Positions 27,671 through 35,936 of a DNA stretch of 64,000 nt are shown here, piece after piece; positions within the stretch are counted from its first letter, which is position 1; every line of letters starts with the position of its first letter. A program made the translations under genes and the position numbers. The DNA lies in contig NZ_JAOQJN010000008.1 in NCBI RefSeq assembly GCF_025567085.1, forward strand, positions 1-64,000, in the 5' to 3' direction. This DNA is from Bovifimicola ammoniilytica. Lineage in GTDB: Bacteria > Bacillota > Clostridia > Lachnospirales > Lachnospiraceae. The notes below the pieces were generated by a model. It was not told where the DNA came from, did not search any database, and worked only from the letters and a program-made list of their open reading frames with translations.

Positions 27671-27806
27671 TAAAGAATGTCGCTTGCGACATTCTCCGCC
27701 TGCGGCGGATTGCGATAGCAACATTTTCTGCTCCGCCGCAGTGCGATCCTCGCGGAGCGTTTTTTCTTACCAGGACAATTTCAACGAAATTTCCTAGTAA
27801 GAAAAA
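27671..27806 (+). repeat. Dispersed multi-hairpin repeat, family B, copy 1
   Basis: About 136 bp, roughly 90% identical by eye to 51332-51470. It contains a perfect stem AGAATGTCGC/GCGACATTCT (27674 onward), then TTGC/GCAA, then GCTCCGC/GCGGAGC followed by a T run, and finally CTTACCAGGA paired with a TCCTAGTAAG end. It is much more GC-rich than its surroundings. It sits between the pfk promoter and the terminator of the MATE gene. Confidence 0.8.
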
Positions 27807-27840
27807 AAGGTATTTCTTTTCGCTAAGAAATACCTTTGAT
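27803..27840 (-). terminator. Rho-independent terminator after the MATE gene
   Basis: AAAGGTATTTCTT and AAGAAATACCTTT form a 13-bp stem with a TTCGCT-type loop. On the minus strand the stem is followed by seven T, so it ends transcription coming from the MATE gene. It abuts repeat B1. Confidence 0.85.
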
Positions 27841-27873
27841 TACTCTATTATATGTATTTTATATAATCATTAC

Positions 27874-27935
27874 ACTGGCTTTACTTTACTGATACATTAA
27901 GGAATAAATGTATGCCACAAGCGGACAAACCACTA
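27874..27935. other. Segment resembling the MATE leader
   Basis: Shares ACTGGCT (27874-27880), AAGG (27899-27902) and CCACAAGCG (27915-27923), in the same order and similar spacing, with 29333-29404 upstream of the MATE gene. The closing complement of ACTGGCT is missing here. Meaning unknown. Confidence 0.3.
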
Positions 27936-27936
27936 A

Positions 27937-29280
27937 TTATATATTCTTATTAATCATTTTCTCCCACTTCGTTGTAAAGTAGAATACTATCGACATAACC
28001 GTTGCAATTGTCCATCCGATTGGCCATGAAGTCCAGATTCCCGTTGTTCCAAGTGCTGTCTTAGAAAGTACCTCTGCAAGTACAACACGTAATGTAAGGT
28101 CTGTAAATGTCGCTATCATAAATTTCTTCATAAGTCCTGCGCCACGAAGTATTCCATCTGCCACTAATTTAGCAGCTACCACGAAGTAGAATGGTGCAAC
28201 AATATGTAAGAACATAACACCTACGTCCATTGCTTTTCCTGTAGGGCTGTCTAAGAAAATATAGATTAAATATTTTCCAAAGAACATATATACTATCACG
28301 ATAGGAATACAAAGCATCCATACGAGCTGTAACCCTGCTTTGAAGCCCTGTCTGATTCTGTCGAATTTCTTAGCACCTAAATTCTGTGCCGTATAGTTAG
28401 ACACACCATTTCCAAGGGTTGTCATTGAAGTAATAACCATATTATTTAACTTAATGGCTGCGGAATATCCCGCCATTACAGATGCTCCGAAACTGTTGAT
28501 TACGCTTTGTATAATTATATTTCCAAGCGATATAAAGCTCTGCTGTAAAATACTTGGAACTGCAACGATTGCTATATGTCCAAGTAAGGTCCATGAGAAT
28601 TTGTCAACTTTTCCCTGTGTCTCTATCTTTGCAAATCTTTTAAATACAACTACTATCGCAAGAATACAGCTTATGCCCTGACATAAGAATGTTGCCCATG
28701 CAACACCTGCTACTCCCATATGAAAAGCTGCTACGAATAAAATATCCACAGCTATATTCGAAACTGATGAACATGCCAAAAAGATAAATGGAGTTTTTGA
28801 ATCACCTAATGCCGAGAAAATTCCCGTTGCCACATTATAATAGAACACAAATGGCAAGCCCATTATATATATATCAAGATATAATTTTGAATCAGCCATA
28901 ATATGTAATGGTGTATTTATAAGTCCCAAAAGGCTTTCGCTAAATAACATTCCTATTGTCATTAATACCACACACAGAACGCCGCTGGCAATAAGTGTAG
29001 TATAAACTGCTGTCTTTAATTCCTTATATTTCTTAGCACCAAATAACTGCGATACAATTACCGAACAACCAATATTGCAGCCAAATGCAAATGCAATAAA
29101 TATTAATGTTATTTCATAACTATTACCTACTGCTGCCAATGCATCATTACTAATAAATTTACCTGCTACAAAACTATCTGCAATATTATATAACTGTTGA
29201 AAAATGATACTTCCAAATAGCGGCAGGCAAAACATCCATAATACTTTATTGGGTTTACCTACTGTCAAATCTTTATTCAT
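27937..29280 (-). CDS. MATE-family efflux transporter
   Basis: 447 aa with 12 predicted membrane helices, starting MNKDLTVGKPNKVLWMFCLPLFGSIIFQQLYNIADSFVAG, where the LPLFGS... QQLYNIADSFVAG stretch is the DinF/NorM-type MATE hallmark. The second half repeats the pattern (PSILQQSFISLGNIIIQSVI). It would export cationic drugs or metabolites by H+ or Na+ antiport; substrate unknown. It is a monocistron with its own terminator. The leader of about 130 nt is structured (29333-29404), and TTGATAT direct repeats lie upstream of the promoter, shared with the pyrB/lysR region. Confidence 0.95.
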   Translation of the reverse strand: MNKDLTVGKPNKVLWMFCLPLFGSIIFQQLYNIADSFVAGKFISNDALAAVGNSYEITLIFIAFAFGCNIGCSVIVSQLFGAKKYKELKTAVYTTLIASGVLCVVLMTIGMLFSESLLGLINTPLHIMADSKLYLDIYIMGLPFVFYYNVATGIFSALGDSKTPFIFLACSSVSNIAVDILFVAAFHMGVAGVAWATFLCQGISCILAIVVVFKRFAKIETQGKVDKFSWTLLGHIAIVAVPSILQQSFISLGNIIIQSVINSFGASVMAGYSAAIKLNNMVITSMTTLGNGVSNYTAQNLGAKKFDRIRQGFKAGLQLVWMLCIPIVIVYMFFGKYLIYIFLDSPTGKAMDVGVMFLHIVAPFYFVVAAKLVADGILRGAGLMKKFMIATFTDLTLRVVLAEVLSKTALGTTGIWTSWPIGWTIATVMSIVFYFTTKWEKMINKNI

Positions 29281-29332
29281 GACTTTTCCACTCCAATCAT
29301 ACTTTTTCAGGCATTTTTACCTATATATCCAG

Positions 29333-29404
29333 ACTGGCTATATTGCCTGCATAAGGTTTGTTGATAAAATTACCACAAGCGCTAAATTCACCCAAAAAGC
29401 CAGT
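29333..29404 (-). promoter_or_regulatory. Structured leader of the MATE gene
   Basis: ACTGGCT (29333-29339) and AGCCAGT (29398-29404) close a 72-nt element in the 5' leader. The -10 box TATAAT (complement at 29418-29423) places it inside the transcript. The layout resembles a riboswitch or attenuator, but I do not recognise a known class. Confidence 0.35.
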
Positions 29405-29454
29405 TAAGTCGCAAGATATTATAATTCAATTTTTATTATATAAATAATCTTTTT

Positions 29455-29484
29455 TTGATATGCCTTATATATGATTTTGATATG
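29455..29484 (-). promoter_or_regulatory. TTGATATG direct repeats upstream of the MATE promoter
   Basis: TTGATATG occurs at 29455-29462 and 29477-29484, 22 bp apart start to start. The same arrangement occurs at 31484-31514 between pyrB and lysR. Likely sites for a common regulator. Confidence 0.45.
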
Positions 29485-29594
29485 TCACGTATAACTTATA
29501 AAATTAATTTTACAACAATGTTTCAAATTAATAATGCATTTTTAATAATTTTCTTTCACAATACCAGCAACCATTAAGTCTACAATATTTCCAT

Positions 29595-30380
29595 TTAATG
29601 ATGCATTTTCAGGTCATCTTTCAGAATACGTTCCATATTAGCCGCTTCTTCTTTAATATTATGTAAATCTGAACGTATGGCTGCTTTTTCTTCCTTAAGT
29701 TCAGGATTCTCAACTATCTCTTCTTTAATAAACATAAACATAAAACTTATAAGAAGAATTGCACACGATATCCAGATAGTTCTCATACCCAATTCAGAAA
29801 TCAATAACCCTCCTAAGCCTGCACCAAAGGCAAACATAAATATTATTCCAAGATAACAAAATGCTTTCTTAAGTATCCTTTTATCATGAGTTCTTTCATA
29901 TGCACAAAATGATTCCATTTCGCTTCTCATATTTCCTATACACATTGTGCTTGCAAATGCATATCCGTTTACTTTCCTGAACGCCTGCACTTGCATCGCG
30001 CATGCAAACGATACCATTGCATTAGCGAGCATATTCCATTTTTCCGGCAGGAAACCCACTATAAACAGAAGAAAAATTTCTGCGATAAGTACCAGTTGTC
30101 TCCAGTGAATCTTCTGAAGAAGCCTGTATTTCTGTCGTATACATTCTGCCACAGCAACCCCCAGAGCAAAGAAAATAACAGGAATAAAATAATGTATCGA
30201 TAATTTTAAGTTTCCTGCTATTATATTCTGACTAAACAACACAATATTTCCGGTCTGTGCATTTGCGAATACTTTCCCTCTCGAAATATAAGTATAGGCG
30301 TCCTGCAGACCGCCTGACACTGACAAAAAAGCTGCTATTAAAAACGATTCTGACATTTGACCATGAATTTTATGTTTCAT
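29595..30380 (-). CDS. YoaK-family (DUF1275) membrane protein
   Basis: 261 aa. It starts with the DUF1275 pattern: FLIAAFLSVSGGLQDAYTYISRGKVFANAQTGN split by short loops, then paired membrane helices (HYFIPVIFFALGVAVAEC, LVLIAEIFLLFIVGF, FACAMQVQAFRKVNG, FCYLGIIFMFAFGAGLGGLL, TIWISCAILLISFMFMF). The C-terminus is a soluble Glu/Lys-rich coil (from about 225). The family has about six helices and unknown function. It lies 80 bp behind pyrB on the same strand with no clear terminator between, so it may be cotranscribed. Confidence 0.85.
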   Translation of the reverse strand: MKHKIHGQMSESFLIAAFLSVSGGLQDAYTYISRGKVFANAQTGNIVLFSQNIIAGNLKLSIHYFIPVIFFALGVAVAECIRQKYRLLQKIHWRQLVLIAEIFLLFIVGFLPEKWNMLANAMVSFACAMQVQAFRKVNGYAFASTMCIGNMRSEMESFCAYERTHDKRILKKAFCYLGIIFMFAFGAGLGGLLISELGMRTIWISCAILLISFMFMFIKEEIVENPELKEEKAAIRSDLHNIKEEAANMERILKDDLKMHH

Positions 30381-30460
30381 AAAGATTACCTCCTTGCATT
30401 ACGTTTTTAATACTTTTTCCTTATCCTGAAAACAATTTCAGGCATTTTATATGCTCTGCA

Positions 30461-31408
30461 TTACACTTTTAATACTTTTTCCCTTGTCAACGGGTCAATA
30501 AGTTCTAACAAAGCCATAATTACCGCCATTCGAATGTATTTACCATTCTGTACCTGCTCGAAATATGCGGCACGTTTATCATTATCTACGTCGATTGATA
30601 TTTCATCAACCCTTGGCAACGGATGTAATACCGGCATATCAGATTTAGCTAATTCAAGCATTTTTGCATTTAACATATATATTCCTTTTAAACGGATATA
30701 TTCGTCTTCGTTAAAAAAACGCTCTTTTTGTACTCTTGTCATATAAAGTACATCTAAATCCGGTAATACCTTTTCTAAACTCCTTACCTCTTTATAAAAT
30801 ATATGATTAGGTTCTAACGTATCTTCTTTAAGATAAGTCGGAATACTTAACTCTTCCGGTGATATAAAGTAAAATTTATTATCAGGATAACGTACTAAAC
30901 TATTTACAAGTGAATGAACAGTTCTTCCAAATTTCAAATCACCACAGAAGCCTATCGTAAGATTATCTAATCTTCCCTTACGTTCACGAATTGTCAGCAA
31001 ATCTATTAAAGTCTGTGTCGGATGACTATGACCGCCATCGCCAGCATTAACAACAGGAACTTTTGCAAACATTGATGCTCTTAATGGTGCTCCCTCTTTT
31101 GGATGGCGCATTGCAATAATATCTGCATAACAGCTTACAACTCTTGCAGTATCTGCTATCGTTTCGCCCTTCGTTGCACTCGACTGCTCTGCTCCTGCAA
31201 AGCCTAATGTCTTGCCGCCAAGACTTAACATAGCTGCTTCAAAGGAAAGCCTTGTTCTTGTACTTGGTTCATAAAACAATGTAGCTAATTTCTTTCCGTC
31301 TGCAATATGCATATATGCAGACTGATTGTCCTTAATTCGTTTTGCCAAATCTAATATTTCTTTAGTTTCCTCCAACGTAAAATCTAAAGGGTCAATCAAA
31401 TGCCTCAT
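30461..31408 (-). CDS. pyrB: Aspartate carbamoyltransferase catalytic subunit
   Basis: 315 aa, full length. The carbamoyl-phosphate loop FYEPSTRTRLSFEAAM (about 49-64), ATKGETIADTARV, the HPTQTLIDL motif, the aspartate-domain loop CGDLKFGRTVHSL, and the C-terminal PLPRVDEISIDVD are all present. It catalyses carbamoyl phosphate + L-aspartate to N-carbamoyl-aspartate, the committed step of pyrimidine synthesis. No regulatory-chain gene (pyrI) or other pyr gene is adjacent, which is unusual: its neighbours are YoaK and a divergent LysR regulator. The promoter at 31447-31475 has LysR-type sites just upstream. Confidence 0.97.
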   Translation of the reverse strand: MRHLIDPLDFTLEETKEILDLAKRIKDNQSAYMHIADGKKLATLFYEPSTRTRLSFEAAMLSLGGKTLGFAGAEQSSATKGETIADTARVVSCYADIIAMRHPKEGAPLRASMFAKVPVVNAGDGGHSHPTQTLIDLLTIRERKGRLDNLTIGFCGDLKFGRTVHSLVNSLVRYPDNKFYFISPEELSIPTYLKEDTLEPNHIFYKEVRSLEKVLPDLDVLYMTRVQKERFFNEDEYIRLKGIYMLNAKMLELAKSDMPVLHPLPRVDEISIDVDNDKRAAYFEQVQNGKYIRMAVIMALLELIDPLTREKVLKV

Positions 31409-31446
31409 AGTTTTTCTCCTTTTCCTTGTACTTTACACTAAAAAAT

Positions 31447-31475
31447 ATTATACTATGGATATAGATATATGTAAA
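31447..31475 (-). promoter_or_regulatory. pyrB promoter
   Basis: Minus strand: -35 TTTACA (31470-31475), 17-bp spacer, perfect -10 TATAAT (31447-31452), about 35 bp before the pyrB start. There is no room for a PyrR-type attenuator in the leader. Confidence 0.75.
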
Positions 31476-31483
31476 AGGTATTA

Positions 31484-31514
31484 TTGATATATGTATAATC
31501 ATTTTTTGATATAT
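31484..31514. promoter_or_regulatory. TTGATATAT direct repeats between pyrB and lysR
   Basis: TTGATATAT at 31484-31492 and 31506-31514, 22 bp apart, placed at about -45 to -75 of the pyrB promoter, where LysR-type activators bind. They match the repeats upstream of the MATE gene. Confidence 0.5.
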
Positions 31515-31670
31515 ATAACTATAGTAGTTCCTATATTATAATATTGATAATTTTTTAGTTGTATATTTTATAGTTTACAACTTCATCTAAGCATCTATAT
31601 ATTAACTTCATATGGACATATATAGACTTCATCTAAGACATCTATATAAAAAGACGAAAGGATAAATTAT

Positions 31671-32552
31671 ATGTATATAAGTTACGATTATTACAGAATT
31701 TTTTATTATGTAGCAAGATATGGCAGCATTTCCAAAGCCGCCAGCGTACTAATGAACAACCAGCCTAATCTTACACGAACAATTAAGAATCTTGAGGGCG
31801 AACTTGGTTGTCCACTTTTTTCACGTACTAACAGAGGTGTAAAACTCACTCCTGAAGGAAAACGTCTATACGAGCATATTAAAATAGCATTTGAACAAAT
31901 TGAAGCCGGAGAAGCAGAGATTGTTGACAGTAAAAGTCTGCAAAATGGTTCAGTATATATTTCCGCAAGTGAGGTAGCATTGCATTGCTGCCTGCTTCCA
32001 ATATTCAAAAAATATCGTGCGCTCTATCCTAATATCCGTCTGCACGTAAGCAATCATTCAACTCCTCAGGCTATCGAGGCATTAAAAGAGGGGCTTGTAG
32101 ATTTCGCAATCGTATCAACACCAACTGTTAAATCTACTAATTTAGAAGAGATTACTGTCAAAAAATTTCAGGAAGTATTAATTTCAAGCAACGCATATAA
32201 AGAACTTAAGAACAAAATAGTTTCCCTTGCTGATTTAACAGATTATCCTCTTATATCTCTAAGTTCACAGACTAAAACATTTGATTTCTATTCAAAATTA
32301 TATGAGGGATATGGGCTTGCATATGTACCTGATATCGAAGCCGCAACTGCTGACCAGATACTTCCAATGGTCCGCTCAGACCTAGGCCTTGGCTTTGTTC
32401 CTGAAGATTTCATTAAAGGTGTAAATGATATCTTCACTGTTAAAACAACCGAAAAAATACCAATGCGTGAGATTTGTCTCATCAAGAGAAAAGGACAACT
32501 GCTAAGTATGGCAGCTAAAGAATTTGAGAAAATGATGCTCGAACCAATATAA
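31671..32552 (+). CDS. LysR-family transcriptional regulator
   Basis: 293 aa. N-terminal winged helix-turn-helix (YRIFYYVARYGSISKAASVLMNNQPNLTRTIKNLEGELGCPLF, residues 7-50) and a C-terminal effector-binding domain of two periplasmic-binding-protein lobes (about 88-293, SVYISASEVALHCCLLPIF... DFAIVSTPTV... GLGFVPEDFI). It is divergent from pyrB with 262 bp between, a typical LysR layout, and two TTGATATAT sites lie between them. The inducer is unknown. It converges with the SRP RNA gene behind it. Confidence 0.93.
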   Translation: MYISYDYYRIFYYVARYGSISKAASVLMNNQPNLTRTIKNLEGELGCPLFSRTNRGVKLTPEGKRLYEHIKIAFEQIEAGEAEIVDSKSLQNGSVYISASEVALHCCLLPIFKKYRALYPNIRLHVSNHSTPQAIEALKEGLVDFAIVSTPTVKSTNLEEITVKKFQEVLISSNAYKELKNKIVSLADLTDYPLISLSSQTKTFDFYSKLYEGYGLAYVPDIEAATADQILPMVRSDLGLGFVPEDFIKGVNDIFTVKTTEKIPMREICLIKRKGQLLSMAAKEFEKMMLEPI

Positions 32553-32580
32553 CAAAAATAAATAGGTGTAAAATAGTATG

Positions 32581-32629
32581 AAAAATAATGCCGATGCTGC
32601 ATATACTTGTGATATTGCTACAGTCGGCT
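32581..32629 (-). terminator. Terminator of the SRP RNA transcript
   Basis: GCCGA and CTG (32590-32599) pair with CAG and TCGGC (32621-32628) across a long loop; on the minus strand the stem is followed by ATTATTTTT. The first 20 bases resemble the 5' end of the family E repeats (ATGAAAAATAATGCYGATGC). Confidence 0.55.
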
Positions 32630-32663
32630 CTTATATACTTTACTTATATTATATATTATTAAA

Positions 32664-32926
32664 TCCGTGCGTTTTGCTTTGTATACAGATCATAAGCGTT
32701 ACCTCTATAGTTAACTCAGTCCAGGCTACCTTACGGCACACAGAAGGTTTTACTTAGTGCTGCTTCATTCCTGACCTGACACGATTCATAAATTCCTGTT
32801 GCGTAAGACCTAAACGTCATCGCCACTTGTAAAGGGCAGCCCTACAAGATATATCCGCGGCAAAACATCACCCCTGCTAGAGCGGATTGCAGGTACAGGG
32901 CACCGCTAACTCCCCGGCTGCACGGA
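32664..32926 (-). ncRNA. ffs: Signal recognition particle RNA (large bacterial type)
   Basis: 263 nt on the minus strand. The ends pair perfectly (GCACGGA complement at 32920-32926 with 32664-32670). The 5' part has GGGGAGTTAGCGGTGCCCTG and CAATCCGCT, typical of the Alu-like domain of Firmicute SRP RNA. The conserved apical loop reads CAGGTCAGGAATGAAGCAGC, the Ffh-binding helix 8. It acts with Ffh in cotranslational membrane targeting. It has a near-consensus promoter upstream and a hairpin terminator downstream. Confidence 0.95.
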
Positions 32927-32953
32927 AACTTTATGACTATTTAGTGCTTTTAA

Positions 32954-32982
32954 AGTATATCTGATATTAATTGTATTGTCAA
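32954..32982 (-). promoter_or_regulatory. Promoter of the SRP RNA
   Basis: Minus strand: -35 TTGACA (32977-32982), 17-bp spacer, -10 TATACT (32954-32959). Initiation would be about 20 nt upstream of the mature 5' end, so the precursor is trimmed. Confidence 0.85.
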
Positions 32983-33093
32983 ATAAATATTTTATGAAAT
33001 TAATTTTTCATCATATGCCTTTATTATCATCATACTTTTATCATATTACTTACCTTTTTATTTAATCTCCTAAACGTCTTAACTATTTTATGC

Positions 33094-33582
33094 CTAATCA
33101 TTATTAAGTCTATGCAATCTGCATATTTTTATTATCACAGCTATTACCAGAAACATAAGACTTCCACCTGTATCTATGCACACATCTCTTATGCTTGGTC
33201 CTCTATCTGGTACAAACCTCTGGTGAAATTCATCAGATGCCGCCACAATTATACAGAATATAACTATCCACCACAGACATTTTACGTATCTTTTCTGTAA
33301 TAATATCTTCTTCCATTTATCAAATGTATCCGCTAACTCTAATACTAATATTGCCAATATTCCATATTCCGTAAAATGTGCGCATTTTCTAATGATTGTA
33401 TGTAATGTATCTAATTTGATAATTTGCCTTACCAAATTAACCTTATAAATCTGCCTTGTTATTCTAAGACTTAATCCTGCTGATTCTTCACCTGTTTTAG
33501 CAGACATCCCGAATATGAACACAAGCCAGATTAGAATACATATTATGAAGATTAATCTTTTGAGATATTTTGTTAAATTCAT
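33094..33582 (-). CDS. VanZ-family membrane protein
   Basis: 162 aa with four predicted membrane helices. The VanZ motifs are present: FIFGMSAKTGEES after the first helix, the paired-His stretch (IIRKCAHFTEYGILAILVL), and ASDEFHQRFVPDRGPSIRDVCIDTGGSL. Some VanZ proteins affect teicoplanin susceptibility; the general function is unknown. It is the last gene behind the glycan cluster, 63 bp after a glycosyltransferase, and may be cotranscribed with it. Confidence 0.9.
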   Translation of the reverse strand: MNLTKYLKRLIFIICILIWLVFIFGMSAKTGEESAGLSLRITRQIYKVNLVRQIIKLDTLHTIIRKCAHFTEYGILAILVLELADTFDKWKKILLQKRYVKCLWWIVIFCIIVAASDEFHQRFVPDRGPSIRDVCIDTGGSLMFLVIAVIIKICRLHRLNND

Positions 33583-33645
33583 AACTAATTTCCTCTTTAC
33601 ACTTTTGTTAGTTGCATAATTGGTTTTTGATTTTATGTATGTTGA

Positions 33646-34425
33646 TTATTTGTGCTTTTTGAATTTCTTAACCTCTTCTAACATTAGTAAATATGTATTT
33701 AACATACTACGATTATATAACCTATGTTTTCTTATGGCATCCTGTATACATAATAACCTCCACCATTTCCGTGATATCGTATAGTATAAAACTCCCTGAT
33801 CTTTTATGTATTTCTCATTATAGCCATTATTCCAGCTAGATTCTCGTTCATTTGTCAACGTAGCAATATATTCAGGTACAGCTACTATTTTTAATCCATT
33901 TTTTAAACAAGCCGATAGAAACAAGGTGTCCTCACCATGACATCTTTCCGTTCCTCCTCCAAAACACTGATTGAAATATATACCATATTTTTTTACGCTA
34001 GACAATCTAACGGCTATTCTTGCTGTTCCATATCTAAGATAATTAAAATACCCTACTCTCTTTTTCTTAGTTATTATACTACGAGTTGTATTTTTTTCTC
34101 TAAGATTAAAAACAATAATATCTGCACTGGGATTATCATTAAATGCTTTTTCAACAATATCTTTATAATTATCCTCATATATCATATCATCATCTGCAAA
34201 AAGACATATATCTGCATTTGCACGCATAAGTGAATTATTTCTGTTAAGTCCCACTCCGCGTTCCGCAAAGTTCAAATATACTATATGCATATTATCAATC
34301 TCAAATTCATCAACTGAATTTTTACCACATTGATTTCCTATAAGTGCATCTGTTTTAATATTCATTTTTTTTATTAATGAATGATCTGATTGATTAGTAG
34401 TTGCAACCAATACTTGAACTTTCAT
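33646..34425 (-). CDS. Glycosyltransferase, GT-A fold (GT2-like)
   Basis: 259 aa. It begins MKVQVLVATTNQSDHSLIKKMNI, a GT-A-like strand start, carries the metal-binding FADDDM motif (DDD near residue 79), a later acceptor region with GEDTLFLSACLKNGLKIVAVPEYIATL, and a basic C-terminus. There is no membrane helix. It would transfer a sugar from a nucleotide donor to the growing lipid-linked glycan at the inner membrane face. Donor and linkage are unknown. It is the promoter-distal glycosyltransferase of the cluster, 27 bp behind another. Confidence 0.8.
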   Translation of the reverse strand: MKVQVLVATTNQSDHSLIKKMNIKTDALIGNQCGKNSVDEFEIDNMHIVYLNFAERGVGLNRNNSLMRANADICLFADDDMIYEDNYKDIVEKAFNDNPSADIIVFNLREKNTTRSIITKKKRVGYFNYLRYGTARIAVRLSSVKKYGIYFNQCFGGGTERCHGEDTLFLSACLKNGLKIVAVPEYIATLTNERESSWNNGYNEKYIKDQGVLYYTISRKWWRLLCIQDAIRKHRLYNRSMLNTYLLMLEEVKKFKKHK

Positions 34426-34452
34426 ACAGTACTCCTTTTTATAAATTATTTT

Positions 34453-35217
34453 TCAAATTCGTTTCTCATATTTTTTCTTTTTTATTATGCCATAGAACAT
34501 ATTTCCACAGGCATACCATAAAGCAATTGGTACTGACTTTCCATCACATACACGAAATAAATCATAATGACTTTTTATCTTCCTTATCAGTTTGTCATGA
34601 GATATTGATTTTTTTCTGATTCTATATTCCGCTAAACTTTCATTTAACAGATAACAATTAGCTTTTTTACATAATTGTAAAAGAATTGCATAGTCATTAT
34701 TCTTTTTTATGTCTTTAATCTGAATTAATCCCATTGTCTTCGCACTATACATAAATGTCAGGCATCCCGGATATCCATAATTATACATTTTCCTTTTAGT
34801 CACAATCCTTGGTCCTGATACATAAATATTTAGTGGTTCGGAACACTCATCAATCTTCATATAATTATGATATGAAAATACCAGATTATTCTTTTGCATA
34901 AATTCAATCTGATGCTCTAATTTTTCATGTTTCCATAGGTCATCAGAATCAAGAAATGCTATCCATTCTCCTCTGGCCTCTCTTAATGCTCTGTTTCTTG
35001 TAAGAGCCGCACCAATATTTCTTGTATTTTTAAAATATCTGATTCTCTTATCATTAAATAAATCTACTATTTTATCAGTATTATCATTTGAGCAATCATC
35101 TACTATAATTAATTCCCAGTTTGTATACGTCTGGTTTATTACTGATTGTATTGATTCCTTAATAAATTTACCAGTATTCCACGACGGCATAATAATTGAT
35201 ACTAATCCATCTACCAT
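34453..35217 (-). CDS. Glycosyltransferase family 2
   Basis: 254 aa. Classic GT2 start: VSIIMPSWNTGKFIKESIQSVINQTY, then ELIIVDDCSNDNT, with RNIGAALTRNRALREARGEWIAFLDSDDLW containing the DSD metal site (about 92-94). The C-terminal third is helical and basic. Substrate unknown. It starts 6 bp after the priming transferase gene ends, within the glycan operon. Confidence 0.92.
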   Translation of the reverse strand: MVDGLVSIIMPSWNTGKFIKESIQSVINQTYTNWELIIVDDCSNDNTDKIVDLFNDKRIRYFKNTRNIGAALTRNRALREARGEWIAFLDSDDLWKHEKLEHQIEFMQKNNLVFSYHNYMKIDECSEPLNIYVSGPRIVTKRKMYNYGYPGCLTFMYSAKTMGLIQIKDIKKNNDYAILLQLCKKANCYLLNESLAEYRIRKKSISHDKLIRKIKSHYDLFRVCDGKSVPIALWYACGNMFYGIIKKKKYEKRI

Positions 35218-35223
35218 AATATT

Positions 35224-35907
35224 TTACCCCAATACCGTTAATACGGTTTTAAACATAGTTATCAGTTCTCTAAATAAATCAAATTTCTTAATGCTTTCCA
35301 GATTATATTTCATCTTTTCCGGCAAAATCTTTTCTATATAAACTTTATCAACATCACTTACATTATCAAGCATTTTTGCCTCATCTCTGTAACGTATACT
35401 TGCCTCAGATGTTAAACCTGCTGGAAGTAATAATGTTGCCATCATTTCCGGTGTATAATGTTTTACATAATGTACGCTTTCAGGACGAACTCCCACAAAT
35501 GTCATATCTCCTGCTAAAATATTGAAGAGTTGGGGTATTTCGTCTAACCTGTATTTACGCAGTTTTTTCCCAATTTTTGTTATTCTGCTATCGTCTGACA
35601 CAGTAACCTGTGTACCAATTTTATCTGCATTTGCTACCATTGTACGAAATTTATATATTCTAAATTTCCTGCCATATCTTGTGATTCTTTCCTGACGATA
35701 AAATATTCCTCCTTTAGAATCAGTTATGATAAGTATAGCAATAATCACCATAATCGGAAACAAAATTCCAATCATGATAACAGATACCACGATATCAAAA
35801 AGCCTTTTTAATATCAGACTTAATTTTTTCTTTCTTAATATTTCATAATATGGTCTTACAGCTTCTGTCTGCATATATTCTGGCAATTCATTCCATTTTC
35901 GTAACAT
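35224..35907 (-). CDS. Undecaprenyl-phosphate sugar-phosphate transferase (priming enzyme)
   Basis: 227 aa with one N-terminal membrane segment (LFDIVVSVIMIGILFPIMVIIAILI, about 38-62) and the bacterial sugar transferase core: FRIYKFRTM, KKLRKYRLDEIPQLFNILAGD, MTFVGVRPE. The short form with a single helix matches PglC/WcaJ-C monotopic transferases. It moves a sugar-1-phosphate from a nucleotide sugar to undecaprenyl phosphate and starts repeat-unit synthesis. Being next to the 4,6-dehydratase and aminotransferase, its donor may be a UDP-diamino-trideoxy or amino-dideoxy sugar (inference). Confidence 0.93.
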   Translation of the reverse strand: MLRKWNELPEYMQTEAVRPYYEILRKKKLSLILKRLFDIVVSVIMIGILFPIMVIIAILIITDSKGGIFYRQERITRYGRKFRIYKFRTMVANADKIGTQVTVSDDSRITKIGKKLRKYRLDEIPQLFNILAGDMTFVGVRPESVHYVKHYTPEMMATLLLPAGLTSEASIRYRDEAKMLDNVSDVDKVYIEKILPEKMKYNLESIKKFDLFRELITMFKTVLTVLG

Positions 35908-35936
35908 CCTGACCTCCCATTCTCTGACTTATATTT

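Noticed and set aside
32577..32758. Plus-strand ORF MKNNADAAYTCD... running into the SRP RNA gene
   Set aside because: Most of it is antisense to the SRP RNA and its terminator; the similarity to family E peptides covers only the first 7 codons.
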